A stretch of DNA of 64,000 bases. Source: Cryptomeria japonica. Lineage: Eukaryota; Streptophyta; Pinopsida; Cupressales; Cupressaceae. This document shows positions 33,817-46,371 of the stretch, in pieces. A program made the translations under genes and the position numbers. Numbering within the stretch: the first letter of the stretch is position 1; every line of letters begins with the position of its first letter. Under the pieces are notes generated by a model. That model saw only the letters and a list, made by a program, of their open reading frames with translations, was not told the DNA's origin and ran no database searches. The DNA is taken from the NCBI RefSeq assembly GCF_030272615.1, contig NC_081409.1:25677406-25741405 (forward strand), read 5' to 3'.

Positions 33817-35790
33817 ACTTGATCGTGTTATGATGACAACACAATCTTTCTTCTCTTTTGGGGATTTTCAAGATCTCCTAGTTTTAACTCTCTCAGAGGT
33901 TACCCTATTAGACCACTGCCCCATCAAGTTCAACATTCAATGGCAAGTGAGTCGTGTTCAACCATCCAAGAGTCATTTTTATCTAAATACTTCCTTGTTG
34001 AGTCACTAGAGCACGTGGCCCACATTCAATAGGTTTGAAATTTAGTGTGTCGTCCTACTCAACAAGATAGGTGGATTGTTTGGTAGAATGATGCTATTTA
34101 GAGAACAACACATTTTCTCTAGATTTATGGTAAACAATTGGCCATGCATCATTGATGGTCATATGAGACTACCACCTTGGATCTTCACCATGCCATTGTG
34201 GTTCTTGCAAGCCCACCCTGCAAATTAGGGTTGCTTAGCTCTGCCATTAGAAGTAGATTGTTGATAGCCATGCTACTTTTGGAGCCCAAAAGAATGCTCG
34301 ACTTTACTAGCTTAAGGTTGGGGATCGTGCCTCCAAGGAATTTGTTTTGGCTCTTCGTGCATGTCACTCCTTACCTGACATCAGGTAAATTAAGGAATGG
34401 AAAATGATGCTTTCAAAGCTATCGAACATTATCTAGGATTTTGTTTCCCATTATGAGAAGGTCTTCACTTATCAAGATGTTTCACCTAATCAAGATAGAG
34501 CTCTCCAAGAATGCCTCAATGTTGTTTCCTTTCATATTTATGAAGCTCAAAAGGTTTTGTGTGATAAATTACTCACTATTGAGGACCTCAAGGAAGTCGC
34601 CTTTTCCATGGCCAAAGACAACACCCCTAGATGCGATTGGTTTCCTTGTGAATTTTACAAATCTCTTTGGCCTTATGTGGGATCTGATTTGCATAGGGTC
34701 TATCTGGAAGCCTTTCATTCTCAATCTCTTGGTCTGTTAATTAATAAAGAAAACATTAAGTTCATACCTAAAGTGATTGATCTTGAAGACATTTGTAATT
34801 AGTTGCCTATAACCCGACTAAATGTTTCTTATAAGACCATTTTCAAAGCCCTGACATTGAAAATTCATCATCTTCTTCCGCAAATTGTCTATGCTAAACA
34901 AACTAGTTTCATTAAGTCTAGATTCATTCTGGACAACATCATTTTGGTGTGGGAAGGCATGGAGTGGGCTCGTTGATCTAATAAAAATCCCATGTTTGTC
35001 AAGATTGACTTTGTTAAAGCCTATGAGAGAGATGAATGGCCTTTCATTCTTTCCATATTGGGAGTTCTTGGCTTTGGCCCTCGGTTTATCTAGTCTGTGA
35101 AAAGTTTTTTGGGGGATGCTTTTGCTTTCATCAACATTAATGGTCGCCACTCCTCAGCTAAATTGGGTTATTCAAATCTATTCACCAAGGTTGCCCTTTG
35201 ATTCCTTCCCTGTATGTGTTGGTCGCCAATTACCAAGGCATTTGGGTATTTTCTCGCCAATGCCATTTCTATTGGGTGGGTTAGGGGCATTTTTCTTCCT
35301 AAGTTTCCTTCTCAACTTGTTAATTACCATTTTTTAGATAATTCTTTTCTCAAACTCATTGAAGATGAACACAATGTCCAAGAGGTCTTGCAATGCTTAG
35401 ACACTTTTTTTATTTCTAAGCCTCTGGGTCAACAATTCAATGACACAAAACCTAATGTTATTGGTAATCCTTCCTTTTGGCCCCTTCCTAGATTCTCTGG
35501 TATGCATGAAAGTGGATAGGTCATGGTGAAATATTTTGATTTTTGGGAATCCCCTTTTCTTTCCAGGGATCTCCTCTAGATCTATAGACCGTGGTCCTCA
35601 CCAAAATAGAGAAGTTGACTCAGTGAATCACCAAACTGCTTTCTCTTGCTAGGAATTTTTAGTTTTTCTCAAAGATTTTAGCATTGACTCATGTTTACTA
35701 TTCTTCTTGTTGGGCTCCCTTCAAATCCTCTTACCGTAAGCTTCAAATATTTTTAGAGACTTCTTATAGGCCTCATCTACGAACCACCAT
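33817..35790 (+). pseudogene. LINE-1 ORF2 continued: endonuclease end and reverse transcriptase
   Basis: After TSD ACTTG (33817-33821) the LINE resumes with LDRVMMTTQSFFSFGDFQDLL...DHCPIKFNIQW, the C-terminal strand of the endonuclease. The RT follows: LLTIEDLKEVAFSMAKDNTP...EFYKSLW (34566-34680), LPITRLNVSYKTIFKALTLKI, QTSFIKSRFILDNIIL, VKIDFVKAYERDEW, and NYHFLDNSFL, where the FADD catalytic motif has become FLDN. Later pieces (YYSSCWAPFKSSYRKL near 35690-35740) belong to the region after RT. Many stops. The 3' end is lost where a copia LTR begins at about 35819. Confidence 0.78.
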
Positions 35791-35818
35791 GGCTTTGTTA
35801 GAAACTTGAGTTACGATG

Positions 35819-37451
35819 TGTTGTCATTGATGCCAAACTTGTTTGACTTGTTTATTTGGATGAGGTTTGGACACAGACTAATACTGTGTTGGACAATAAT
35901 TGATGAAATTTGTAGATGTTCAATAGTGTATATGGTTTGATTATGTCTATTCAGATGTTGTCATGTCGTTTGGAGAAGATGTTGGATGTTGTGCATACAT
36001 AAGTGTTTTTCGGAAGTATTCAATAGAAGAAGTCTCAATATGCAAGAAATAGTATTTAATGTTCCAATGGAAGAATTATTTACATTATTTTAGATTATGA
36101 AGATCATGATGTGTGGATTTGGATATATTGTTTATGTTTTGTGAATTATGTACTATTAGGTGTTCAAGTGATTTGATTGCTTAGATGATAAGGTTAGTTG
36201 TTGTTGTTGTTTTCTGATAGTAAGGTTGTTTATCAAGTTGGTTCAAAAATTTCTTGGTGGCTTTCGCATATGTGGATCCAAGGGTTGTAGTTTGTATGAC
36301 ATGTTCATTTTGTTTGTGCAATATTCCAATTCAACTTTCAAGTGTTGGTTTTCACCCACAAGTTAGTTATGTTGGTATGTGCTCAACATGCTCTGTTGTG
36401 TTGAGTCTTAGTTGTTCTGATTGATCTATCTTGTTTGGATTATGCTCTTTTGATTTGGATATGTTTTGGAGAATGAGTTAGATTGTTGATATGGATCTCA
36501 CTATGAGATGTGGTGATCCGTACTTAGTAATTTGCATTAGAAGATGTTTTTGGGCCAACCAATTGTTGTGTTTCATCATCTTTTTACATGTTTCATTTGA
36601 TGTCAATCTTGGAGATTGTGGTAGCATCTATGGTTCACTGGAATCTAGTTGAATAAATGTCTTATGATGTGTTTGGGTCCCCTTTATCTCTTGGAGAGGA
36701 CCAATGTGATTGTTTTAGGTGGTGATGATCTAATTTTTGTAATATCACTTATTTTGTCTTGGCCGACCTAATTTAGGGTTTTGATGAAGAAATTTGTATA
36801 TAATAATGTATGGTTCTTTGTGTTGAGGTATGGAATGAGTGTGAATCATTGAAAAGTGGATGAGATTAATATTCAATTAGATTTTGTGTTGGTGATGTGT
36901 AAAAGTCAATTGAGAAGTGCCTTGATAGTTATGTATTCAGAGCGACAATGCTCAAAGACAATATTTGTGATCACATGTGATTGCCATGATATTGTTAGCT
37001 TGACACCTAGGTTCAAGGTTAATTTCATGATCAAGAGATCTTACTCATTTCAGTGTCAATTATTTCTCTTGTTTGGCATTGGATAGTGGGTCTGTTGGTA
37101 GACTTTTGTATCTTGCCTTGAGATAGTGATCTTAGTTCTACATGTCTCTTTTTATCTTGATTTAAGGTTGTGCATCTTAGCATTGCAAGTCCATCAGGTG
37201 CATATTTCTCCTTGGAAATCATTCCAAAACCTTGTTATCAATTTTATTATATTGTGGGTGTGATTCTCACCATGGCTTTTCACTTATAGAGTTTTCCACA
37301 TAAATCTAGTGTTCGTGTGTTGAATGTGTTTGTTCTTTCAAACTTTGCAATTATAGTAGAATATTAATAGTTCTATAGATTTGAAAATAATTGAGCAGCA
37401 ATTGATCTAGATTGATTCACCCCCCCTCTTAGTCTTGCGATGTGTTTATTA
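35819..37451 (+). repeat. Copia LTR
   Basis: Starts TGTTGTCATTGATGCC and ends shortly after a CCCCCCCTCTTAGTC block typical of plant copia U5, just before a tRNA-Met PBS. About 1.63 kb, without ORFs. The exact right end is uncertain by a few bases. Confidence 0.55.
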
Positions 37452-37453
37452 AC

Positions 37454-37464
37454 TGGTATCAGAG
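37454..37464 (+). other. Copia primer-binding site (initiator tRNA-Met)
   Basis: TGGTATCAGAG, the standard plant copia PBS complementary to the 3' end of initiator tRNA-Met, 30 bp before a gag ATG. Confidence 0.85.
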
Positions 37465-37493
37465 TGAGTTTCCTTGCTTGAGGTAGATCCAAA

Positions 37494-37577
37494 ATGGTGC
37501 AGGAGTCCAACTACAAAGCACCAAAGTTTGATGGCACAATCTACTCTCCTTGGAAGGAGAGGATGGAGTTCTTGTAG
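37494..37577 (+). pseudogene. Copia gag N-terminus, truncated
   Basis: ATG then MVQESNYKAPKFDGTIYSPWKERMEFL and a stop. Copia gag proteins begin with this pattern (P-x-F-[DN]-G-x-[NY]-Y-x-x-W). The rest of the element is absent; non-coding sequence follows. Confidence 0.75.
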
Positions 37578-38317
37578 TGCCTCTCCCTGATTTACCTTTC
37601 CCTTTTGTGCATAGAAAAACTATTTTGGTATAGTATAGACTATTTTGTGGTGTTCTAGACAAATGTTTATGGTTTAACTCATGATTCAGATGCTTCATTA
37701 TGGATGCTAAACATATTATATGTGCTTGTCATTAGGATTTTATGTGGGTGATGATACTTTGTCAGTTACTCTATTGGATGGATTATATGCATTGACATTC
37801 ATATATGAATTATATGAGTTGTGATATTATGAGGATACTAACCCTATTTGGTAATTATGATTCTATGTTATGTTTGATGTTATTGTGTGTGACTGTCTTT
37901 GTGAGTAGAGACGATGTCATATCACTCAATTCAAGCATGATATGTTGTCGCGATTCTCTATCACTTGTATTATTATCATGATGTATATGCATTGTATATG
38001 TTGTGTTTAGTGTTTGATGCAGGTTTGCAGGTACCAGACATTGACTCCACCTGGCTTCACAAGTCTGAGCGTGTCTTTATCCTAATGGCAAGTTGATGGA
38101 GATAGTTTCCCTCACACACTCTAGGTCTAAGTTGTGTACCTTGTTGATTATGCCATGATGCAAGTTGAGGTTAGAGTCTTGTCTTGTGTTTTTCCCTTTG
38201 GCATAAGATGTTTAGAGTCTATATTTGTTTATTTGGAGATGTGGAATTATTTGATTATGTCATATTTATCTTTGATGGTTATTTAATTTGGTTAATTATT
38301 ATTAATTGAGATTTAAT
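37578..38317. other. Non-coding stretch, no gene seen
   Basis: AT-rich, no supported ORF. Together with 48270 onwards it formed the target of LINE-2. Confidence 0.5.
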
Positions 38318-38325
38318 TATCTAAG
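38318..38325. repeat. Target-site duplication of LINE-2 (TATCTAAG), left copy
   Basis: TATCTAAG next to the poly(A) end of LINE-2 (poly-T on the plus strand, 38327-38335); the second copy is at 48262-48269. Confidence 0.75.
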
Positions 38326-39156
38326 ATTTTTTTTTGTTAGGTAATAGGCCGAAGCCGGAGAGATTATCTAATTTGCTTACATTAATTTAAACTTACCTGT
38401 CAAACCCGAATCACTCCTTCTTGTTATCTAAAATAATCAAGAACCTTCTAAGATAAACCGTAACAAATTAATTCTAGAATCTATAAATAAAATAACCTTT
38501 TGTTGAAAGATAAACTATTTTAATAACCCAGATCATGTAACTGTTATTTTGTTCTTATGCATATACGATTGAAATTAAATGCTAGTTTAACCATCCTAAA
38601 ACAATCAGTATCCAACAACCTTCCCAATAATCATCAAAGCAATAGTATTCAATAGGAATAAGACCCATTTTCCAAACTCATTTACAAAGATAATGCTTCA
38701 ATCAAACTTAAAATAATATACCCTGTCATGTCCATGAACATAAAATATCTTGTACAGTCACTAGTCATATCTTGTAAATAGTAATGACAATTTATCATTA
38801 AAATTCACATCTATTGAAGCCATCAGAAAAATAAATTTTGTGAACACAGTCTCCCAAAAGTTCAAATAAATAGATAGATAAATAGATAGATAATCAAATA
38901 TGTAGTCAAGCCATCAACAAAGCAAGAATTTCATACTAAGAAATTTACCATTATATATCCATTATATATCATGTATGTCATATAGATAGCCTAAATATTA
39001 CACAGTCATACTAAACCATATCCGAGTCCGAAAACCAACAAAACCTAGGCTATAATCTATTAGAACAATAGGATTTATCCTATTTCTTTTATATCATGAA
39101 CAAACCCAAAAACTTTGATCCTATCTAGACCCTAACTATATGCCCATAGGCTAAAA
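38326..39156 (-). other. LINE-2 3' UTR and poly(A)
   Basis: Non-coding, AT-rich, ending in the minus-strand sequence CTAACAAAAAAAAA at 38326-38340. Contains GATA tetranucleotide repeats near 38870-38892. Confidence 0.6.
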
Positions 39157-39862
39157 TTAGTCTTCCTCTAAAATTCTACGATCAACATAATTGCATTCCA
39201 TAAACTCAACAGTAGAAGACGGTCCAGCCTCATTCGGTGAAGTGGTCCTTGCCTTTTTTACCCAGCCGACCTTGATAATAACAAGGGGAATGAATTGGAT
39301 CCTTTCCACTTCCACTTCCCCAAAATCCTTTGGCAGTTGGAAACCCTCTGCAACCATATAATCCGACCACCACTTATTCCCTTTCGCCTCCTTCAAGCAT
39401 AGCCATTTGAGCAGAAAGTCTATGTTCCTAATCACACTCTGTCTCCTTTGATAAAAAATCTCTTAATCCCTAATCTCAAGCAGCGAACCTCTCTTAGTCT
39501 TTGCACTCGCATTTTGATTTTGTTCCACACCATAGTCCTCCGAAAAGGGTATGGTGAGAAATTGTAGTCTACGCTATCCACAGCTAAATCTAAGTTGCCC
39601 AACAATTCTTCCTTAAACACATTCCTAGATAACAATTTAGCCTATTCCTTCGAAGTTCCTACATAAAGTAAGATAGCAACAAATATGGTGGAGATATCAC
39701 AATTTGCCTGGTAAACTTGTTCATAGTTGAAGAAATCTTCTCCCATGATCTCCTAGACAACCCTGACCAACAAATTGTCCAATTCCAGTAAGATTCTATT
39801 CCATCTTTCCAATTTAATCGCTCCCCGAAAGGCCATAAGTGGGTTATCATTTGTAGAGACAA
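39157..39862 (-). pseudogene. LINE-2 coding-like tail after RNase H
   Basis: Three consecutive open stretches in different frames (39862-39659, 39635-39432, 39435-39157) look like one decayed reading frame of about 230 residues: FGERLNWKDGIESYWNW..., NVFKEELLGNLDLAVDSVDYNF..., WLCLKEAKGNKWWSDYMVAEGF... ending EED-stop. It is Trp-rich and charged. I do not recognise a family. It lies beyond the RNase H domain where plant L1 ORF2 usually ends, so it may be a C-terminal extension or a separate small ORF. Confidence 0.4.
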
Positions 39863-40229
39863 GTTTCAAATTTGACTCCATTTTTCTATGAGAAGAAAAT
39901 GAAACCTATCCGGTCCTAAAAAGAAGGGCATGTATCTGGAAACTACCAAAAGAAATCATGAAACAAAACTTTAAAGGCGACGTGACATAGCTTACATACT
40001 TCAACATGAGTCGATACTCTCATTTAATGATTAATCACGTGAAGTCTATACATAATAATCATGCATTAATTCACATCCTAATGTTTGACAAGTGGGCCCC
40101 GCTATCTATTTTATGAAGGAAGCTATACCCGCCAAAGAAGGAATATTCCTATGAATTTCAAATTCAAAAAATGGCACGAGCTTCTACCCTGCCTCCGAGT
40201 TAACACCAATTTACTAATTTATAACCTTG

Positions 40230-43200
40230 ATACAATTACCGTCTACTCCCAAATTGGCTGACTTGTCAGCATCCACATTTCCTTCCCTAAAAATATGATT
40301 AATTGTAACCTCATCAAAGAAATCTAAAAGTTATAATGCTCTTCCCAATTTGGAATTGAGTTTCCAATTTGGAGTTTGTCTAGTTCTCAAAGCATTAATG
40401 ATGATCTGAGAATCACCCTCAATGGCCAATTTTTTGATATCTAAATTTATACCAAGAAGCAACCCTTCAATGATCGCATCCATTTCTATCATATTGTTTG
40501 TTGTTTTTTCTATTGGATTTGCCAACTTTTCAATAATAGACCCATCCCAACGATGTATAATACACCCTATACCTACTATACTAGGGTTGCCTCTAGAGAC
40601 TCCATTGAAATTGAGTTTTTGCCAACCAAATTCTAGCCTCGACTATACACATTGCTCCCTAAGTTTTTTACTCTCTACCCCTCCTTTCCCATATTGGGGA
40701 AGGATTATAAGGCCATACCAACCTTTCCTAATCATCATATCCTAGTTAAAAAAAGTGTCCATCTTCTATCTTATCATATCTTAGTTTGTTGTTAGTGGTT
40801 TCTACTATGGTTGCTTCTATCTTATTGAAGAGATTAATGGCATCCATCTTCTTTCCTTGGAACAACCTTCTATTCCTTTCTTTCCATAACTCCCATACCA
40901 TAATGGAGGGAGCTATTTTCCATAAGTCCTTATATAAGCTCTTCTTACAAATGTTAGGCTATCCCTTCATGACCTGTAATAAATCATTTGAGAATGTAGT
41001 TTCCCAGTTTAGCTTACCACATAGCCTATTCCAACATTCTGAAGAGTAAGAACAATTCAGAAGTAGATGGTTCACTATTTCCTCATTATGCTCACATGGG
41101 GGCATCTAGAAGGGCCTTCATATCTTAGTTTTTTGAACCATTCTGCAGTTAGAATCCTCTTTTGAAGTGTCTCCCAAAGAAATATTCATGTCTTTGGAAG
41201 ACACTTTCTATCCCAACAAAGTATTAGAATCTCCGTTAATTCCCATTGTTGAGCTTTGATCAACTTTGAGTATCCTTCTTTCACTTTATACTCTCTTGTG
41301 TTTAAGCCTACCCAAATTAATTTATCCTCCCCATTCTTAAATGTAAGGTTTCAGTTGATTAAAATATTTCTTAGACCTTGTTGTTCTTCAGCAGTGAGAG
41401 GTGTATTAACCGTATCTTTCCATTTCCAACCTAAGGTTGGGTTCACATTAGGGAACTCAACATAATCCTTTAAATGCACCCCCCATAAATTCTCTAGTGT
41501 TTCTATAATTCTCGGGGATATATCAAGATTCTCCAAAGCTTCATATGCCCCCTACACGTCCTTCCAAAATAAAGCTTTGTTGCCATCCACTATATCCCAA
41601 GATAATTTATCCAAGATCAGAATTCTATAATCCAAGATAAAGTTCCATACCCTCGAACCTTGTGGTGGGTCTGCTAATCTGAATATATTACACGGATCTA
41701 AATTCTTGCCCATTTTTTGTGTGGTTCCTTATACACAGTCCAAACTAATTTAGCCTTAATAGATTATCTCTGCCAGCTTAGATTCCTAATCCCTATACTG
41801 CCTGAGCTTACTGGTCTACAAATATTATCCCAACTGATAAGTGCTAATTTCTTATCCCTAGAAACCCCTTGGCAATATAAGGTTATCATTTTCCTTTCCA
41901 TTTTAGCTTTAGCCCCTTGGCTCAGAGGAAGCCAAGACATTTGAAAGGATGGTACTGCTGATAAGACCAATTTAAGTAATGTGGCTCTGCCAGCGTTTGT
42001 TAACCACCTACCTTTCCACGATTCCATTTTTTTCCGTTTTAGCTACAATTGGATCCCAAAGTTTATTAACCCTGCTACCCTTTTCTAAAGGTAACACAAG
42101 GTATCTACTGGGAAATTTTCCTTTGTTGAAGCCTAAGATGCGATATAGTGAATCCCCCTGTCACTGAGTTGTGTTAAAAAAGAAAATTTCTAACTTATTA
42201 GCATTGATTTCTTGACCTGATGATGTAGCATACTGCTCTAATATCTTCCTAAAAGTTACAGCCTCCATCTTGCTTCCCTCAGCGAAGAGAATTGTGTCAT
42301 CAACAAATTGCTGATGAGTGATATTAGAAACTCCTTCACTAACTTTAATGCCTTTGATTTGTCCCAGAGAATGGGCCTTGCTAATACGTCTACCAAAGGC
42401 TTCTACCATAATAACGAAAAGAAATGGGGAGATAGGATACCCTTTCCTCAGACCTCTAGAGGATTAAAAGTACCCTTCAGGAGAGCCATTGATCATAATA
42501 GAGAATCTAGGGGAGGAGATACAACTAAAGATCAAACTGATTAGTTGCTTATCAAAACCAAATGCCTCCAAACATTTGCATAAAAATCTCCACTCTACTC
42601 TGTCATATGCTTTTTTAATATCTAGTTTGATTAACATGCTAGGGTTTTTATTATGCTGAATTGTATGGATTGCCTCTTGGGCTATAATGACACCATCTAG
42701 GATTGATCTCCCAGGTATGAAACCAGTTTGATCTTTTGATATAATAGAAGGCAAAATAAGCTTGATTTTGTTAGCTAATGCCTTAGACAAAACCTTATAA
42801 ACTGTATTGCATAATGATATTGGTTGGAAGTCATCTAATGCATCTGCATTTTTCTTTTTTGGGATGAGTGCAATAAATGTATTGTTTATTTTTTTAAGAA
42901 TTCTACCCGACTTCCTCATGTATTTGATAGCTTCCCACATATCCTTGCCTACAATATGCCAACATTTTTCAAAAAAGACTACAGGAAATCCATCTGACCC
43001 TGGAGCTTTATTCAGATGTAGTTGGTTGACAACTTCCTCTATTCAACAAATGATAAACTGTTGTTAAGCATTCTATTGTCCTTTGCAGAGATGATCTTGG
43101 GTACACAGTTGATAAGTTCTTGTTGAGATCTTAAATTTGAATTGTCCCAGTTATTGAGGGAGGATTTGAAATAGTTGACTATTTCCATAACATTATCTCT

Positions 43201-44382
43201 TGGGTCTTCTAGAATACCAATGCTCCCCCTAATCCTACTAATCCTATTGATATTCCTTCTGTACTTGACATTGTTGTGAAAGAACCTTGTGTTTTTGTCA
43301 CCTGAACTTAACCAATTTTCACGATATTTATGCTTCCAGAATATCTCCTCTTTTGTTAATAAATCCTCATAATCATGTAGCACCTCTTTCTCTTTAAAAT
43401 ACTTGTTTTGATCCATATCCTCCTTGATGATACTTTCATTAATTTTGGCCAGATCTGCCTCAATTAATTCTTTCTCTTTAAAAAAGATTTTAAAATGCCC
43501 CTTATTCCACCTTAGCATGTCCAATTTAATCTTTTTGAGTTTGGATATGAAACAATACATTTTAGAACCCTAAAATTGTTCCTCGTTCCATGACTTATCA
43601 ACCTTATCTATGAATTCCTTATCTTGAAACCACATATTTTCAAACTTAAAAGGGAATTTTTTAGGATTCCTTTCCATAGACAGCTCCATTTGGACAGGAA
43701 AATGATCAGAGCCTGACATAGTTAAGATGGTCGAGCTCATCGAGTGTTGGAATGCTGCAAGATCTCCCTTGAAAAAAAACTGATCCAATTTTTCTGCTAT
43801 ATAATTTGTGCCTATCCTCCTATTATTCCATGTAAAGGAGCCATTAGTCATCCTAATATCCAACATATTGTTATTATTAACCCATTCCCCAAACTCTATT
43901 TGTGCCTGTGATATATTCTGCAGACCCCCAATTTTTTTTGTAAGACTTAAAATAGTATTAAAATCTCCCCTAAGAATAATATTATTGTCCAAATTCTGTA
44001 ACATAAAGGAATCTAATTCTGCCCATACATTTCTTTTGCCTATAGTGCTAATGAGCCCATATATATTCATGAGTAGGAAGCTAATTTAATTATGTAAATT
44101 GTTCACTCTACCACACAACCAATGCAGTTTATTGGTAACCGGTTCATACCTAATTCTTTTAGGGTCCCACAATACTACCAATCCTCCTGCAACCCCTGTA
44201 ATCAGATTATTCTCCACTTTCCACAAGCCTAATTTCATTTTAAGGGAGTTCCAGTCCTCATCCCTTAACTTAGTTTCCTGAATCATCACTATATCAAATT
44301 GGAAGAGGGTTAAGCCACGCTTGAGAAATCGCTGCTTGTTAGGGGCATTCAATCCCCTAACATTCCATGTTGTAATCTTCAT
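40230..44382 (-). pseudogene. LINE-2 ORF2: endonuclease, reverse transcriptase, RNase H
   Basis: Begins MKITTWNVRGLNAPNKQRFL. Endonuclease residues visible: N in WNVRGLN, E in IQETKL, D/N in LRGDFNTIL, SDH in MSGSDHFPV. A lysine-rich linker follows (43560-43039). RT: FIALIPKK, QPISLCNTVYKVLSKALANKI, DQTGFIPGRSILDG, KLDIKKAYDRVEW and the catalytic FVDDTILF near 42285-42310. Then WLTNAGRATLLKLVLSAVPSFQMSWLPLSQG (42010-41920) and a zf-RVT-like part near 41100. The RNase H region is 40620-40230 (MANPIEKTTNNMIEMDAIIEGL, IEGDSQIIINAL, HIFREGNVDADKSANLG). The enzyme nicks the target and copies the LINE RNA in the nucleus. Stops or frameshifts lie near 44085, 43565, 42945, 42460, 42150 and in the last third. 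Confidence 0.87.
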
Positions 44383-44439
44383 TTTTTCATTGGGAAGGCA
44401 CTTCCCCTTCCCAGCTTGAAAAAGACCAGTGATCTTTTT

Positions 44440-44977
44440 TTAATCTTTTGCTTCCCCTACTTTTGACCTTAATTTTGTAAGGGATTTCCTTCCTTTCCTT
44501 TTAGGGGCTAACCCAAAATCTGGGGTCTCTTTATTTGGATAGGATAAAGCTATTCCTAATTTTACTGGATTATCCAAACTCACTTTATTAATCAAATTAT
44601 TGACCTGGGGCTCACCATTAGATTCCATATCCTCCCTGGATTCTAACTCCAGGATTTTCAAAATGATTTCTTGCTTCTTTTTAGCAACTTCTGCACTATT
44701 CTCATCCTCCGATTCATAATCTGAATCAAATGCATTGTTTATACCTATGAGGTCATAAACCGCTTCCAAATTAGCAGGAATTTGTTCCTGGGCTTCCAGA
44801 TCTAGGTTATCCTAATCCACCTCCCTGTCCTCTCTATGCATATGTATGACATCCCACTCATCCCTTGTTCCTCCAAACAACAAAGTATTTAGACCCATAG
44901 TTGTTTCTCTAGTATCTTCTTGAGGAGGTTGTGACACATCCGGGCTATGAAGATTCTCAAACACACCCCTAATCTTT
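44440..44977 (-). pseudogene. LINE-2 ORF1, C-terminal part
   Basis: TKIRGVFENLHSPDVSQPPQEDT... then an acidic stretch (DSDYESEDENSAEVAKKKQEIILKILELESRED) and a basic tail (APKRKGRKSLTKLRSKVGEAKD) ending 57 bp before the ORF2 ATG. It joins in frame to 47037 if the copia insertion and one copy of GTTAT are removed. There is one TAG near 44813. A charged C-terminal tail is typical of plant LINE ORF1. Confidence 0.65.
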
Positions 44978-44982
44978 GTTAT
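44978..44982. repeat. Target-site duplication of the copia insert (GTTAT), left copy
   Basis: GTTAT here and at 47033-47037. Collapsing the insert restores LPMRGI-TKIRGVF in the ORF1 frame. Because copia pol proteins often end LGVIPL (encoded by the same GGAGTTATACCCCT), the right copy could be part of copia, so this TSD is tentative. Confidence 0.5.
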
Positions 44983-46044
44983 TTCTCGGAGGCAACTGAG
45001 AGGGGGGGGGGGTGTGAATCAATTGTCCAATAAATACAAACCAAAACTAACTTGACCAAACTTAATGCTTAATACCGATAAACCAAACTTTATGCCGGTA
45101 GATAGTTTTATCAGTTAATTGCAGTAGCGGTAATGTTTAATGCATGAAATGGAAAGACAAATAACATACACAATACATAACACAGTTATTTGTACGTGTA
45201 AACCCTGTAAGGGGAAAAACCACGGTGGGAAACCTTACCCACACTCAGATGATACTACCGCAGATAGTATGTGTGTACAATATGGAGTCTGCACATGCAG
45301 AAAGGCCAACTGCCTAGAGCTCACTGCTCAATCACAAAATGGGAGTCACACTGACTACAATTGGATGATTAAATCCAATGATAATGTACTGCTCAAAATA
45401 ACATCTTCATATGCTAAATTCAGTACCGGTTAAGATCTGATTACCTTCTTCAAACCTTCCTTGAATCTTCAAATGATGTCTACGTGTATAGCTCTGCTTA
45501 TATTCACATATACCTTATTACAATCCTTTTCCACTTCTACCACACAATCTCATAAATGAGATCTTACATATATACCAAAACCTAAGACCAAATGTGTAGG
45601 TAGGATTACTAAGATATTACAATAAAATCAATTACAAATGAATCAATACGTGATGCATCATGTCAGCTTAATGCATTTACAATAATAATAAATCATCTTC
45701 ATGACTTGTCGTGCTGATCTGGAATAGATATGCTTGTCGGTGCATATCCTAGACCTATTTGCCGGTAACAACAAATATGCAAACCCGATTAGATCAATGA
45801 TCAAATCACCAAAACCAAGTGTCCAAACAATGTCTTCGACATAACCAAGTAATCTCTAGATGATAACAGATCATCCTTAGTGCCAGTGAACAATATAACC
45901 TGTCGGTGAACCAGATACCGGTGACTGTGCATAAGTCATTGATCATGCTGGTGAACATAACCAAAGATCTCCAAGTGTTTCTCAAGTGTTGACAAGTATT
46001 GACATCAATGAAAAAACCATATAAATATATCCAAAATACCAACA
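44983..46044 (-). repeat. Copia LTR, minus strand
   Basis: Element-sense start TGTTGGTATTTTGG at 46044, directly after the purine tract AAAGGGGGAGAT. It ends with a C-run and CTCAGTTGCC near 45010-44990. A G11 run on the plus strand (45002-45012) marks the U5 C-tract. About 1.06 kb. Confidence 0.7.
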
Positions 46045-46058
46045 ATCTCCCCCTTTGG
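46045..46058 (-). other. Copia polypurine tract
   Basis: Minus-strand CAAAGGGGGAGATT directly before the LTR start. Further GGGGGAGA-like tracts lie at about 46200-46240 and 46325-46335, as in SIRE/Maximus-type copia elements with long regions between pol and LTR. Confidence 0.7.
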
Positions 46059-46371
46059 CATTGATGGCAACACAAGATGGAAAAACCATCTAAGTGCCAA
46101 AGCAAAAATGCCAAAAACCAAAAACCAACAATCTCCTAAAGAGATCATCAAAATACAGATACAAAGAGTAACAATCTTTCCCCCAATGAATAATCTCTCC
46201 CCAAAAGATAATGTGTTTTTCTATAGATATCTCTCCCCCTTTGACATCAAATGCCAAAGCAATACAAAACCAAATACAATCTTGTTACAGATACCAATTG
46301 TTATAACCACATTTATTCAATCTACTCCCCCTGAGAAGTAGCTCTCCTCATCAAAGCCGGAAAAAAGATTT

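Noticed and set aside
20437-35790. Endogenous pararetrovirus
   Set aside because: The RT there is of LINE type next to an apurinic endonuclease, and the gypsy pol genes have integrase and LTRs; no movement protein or coat motif seen.
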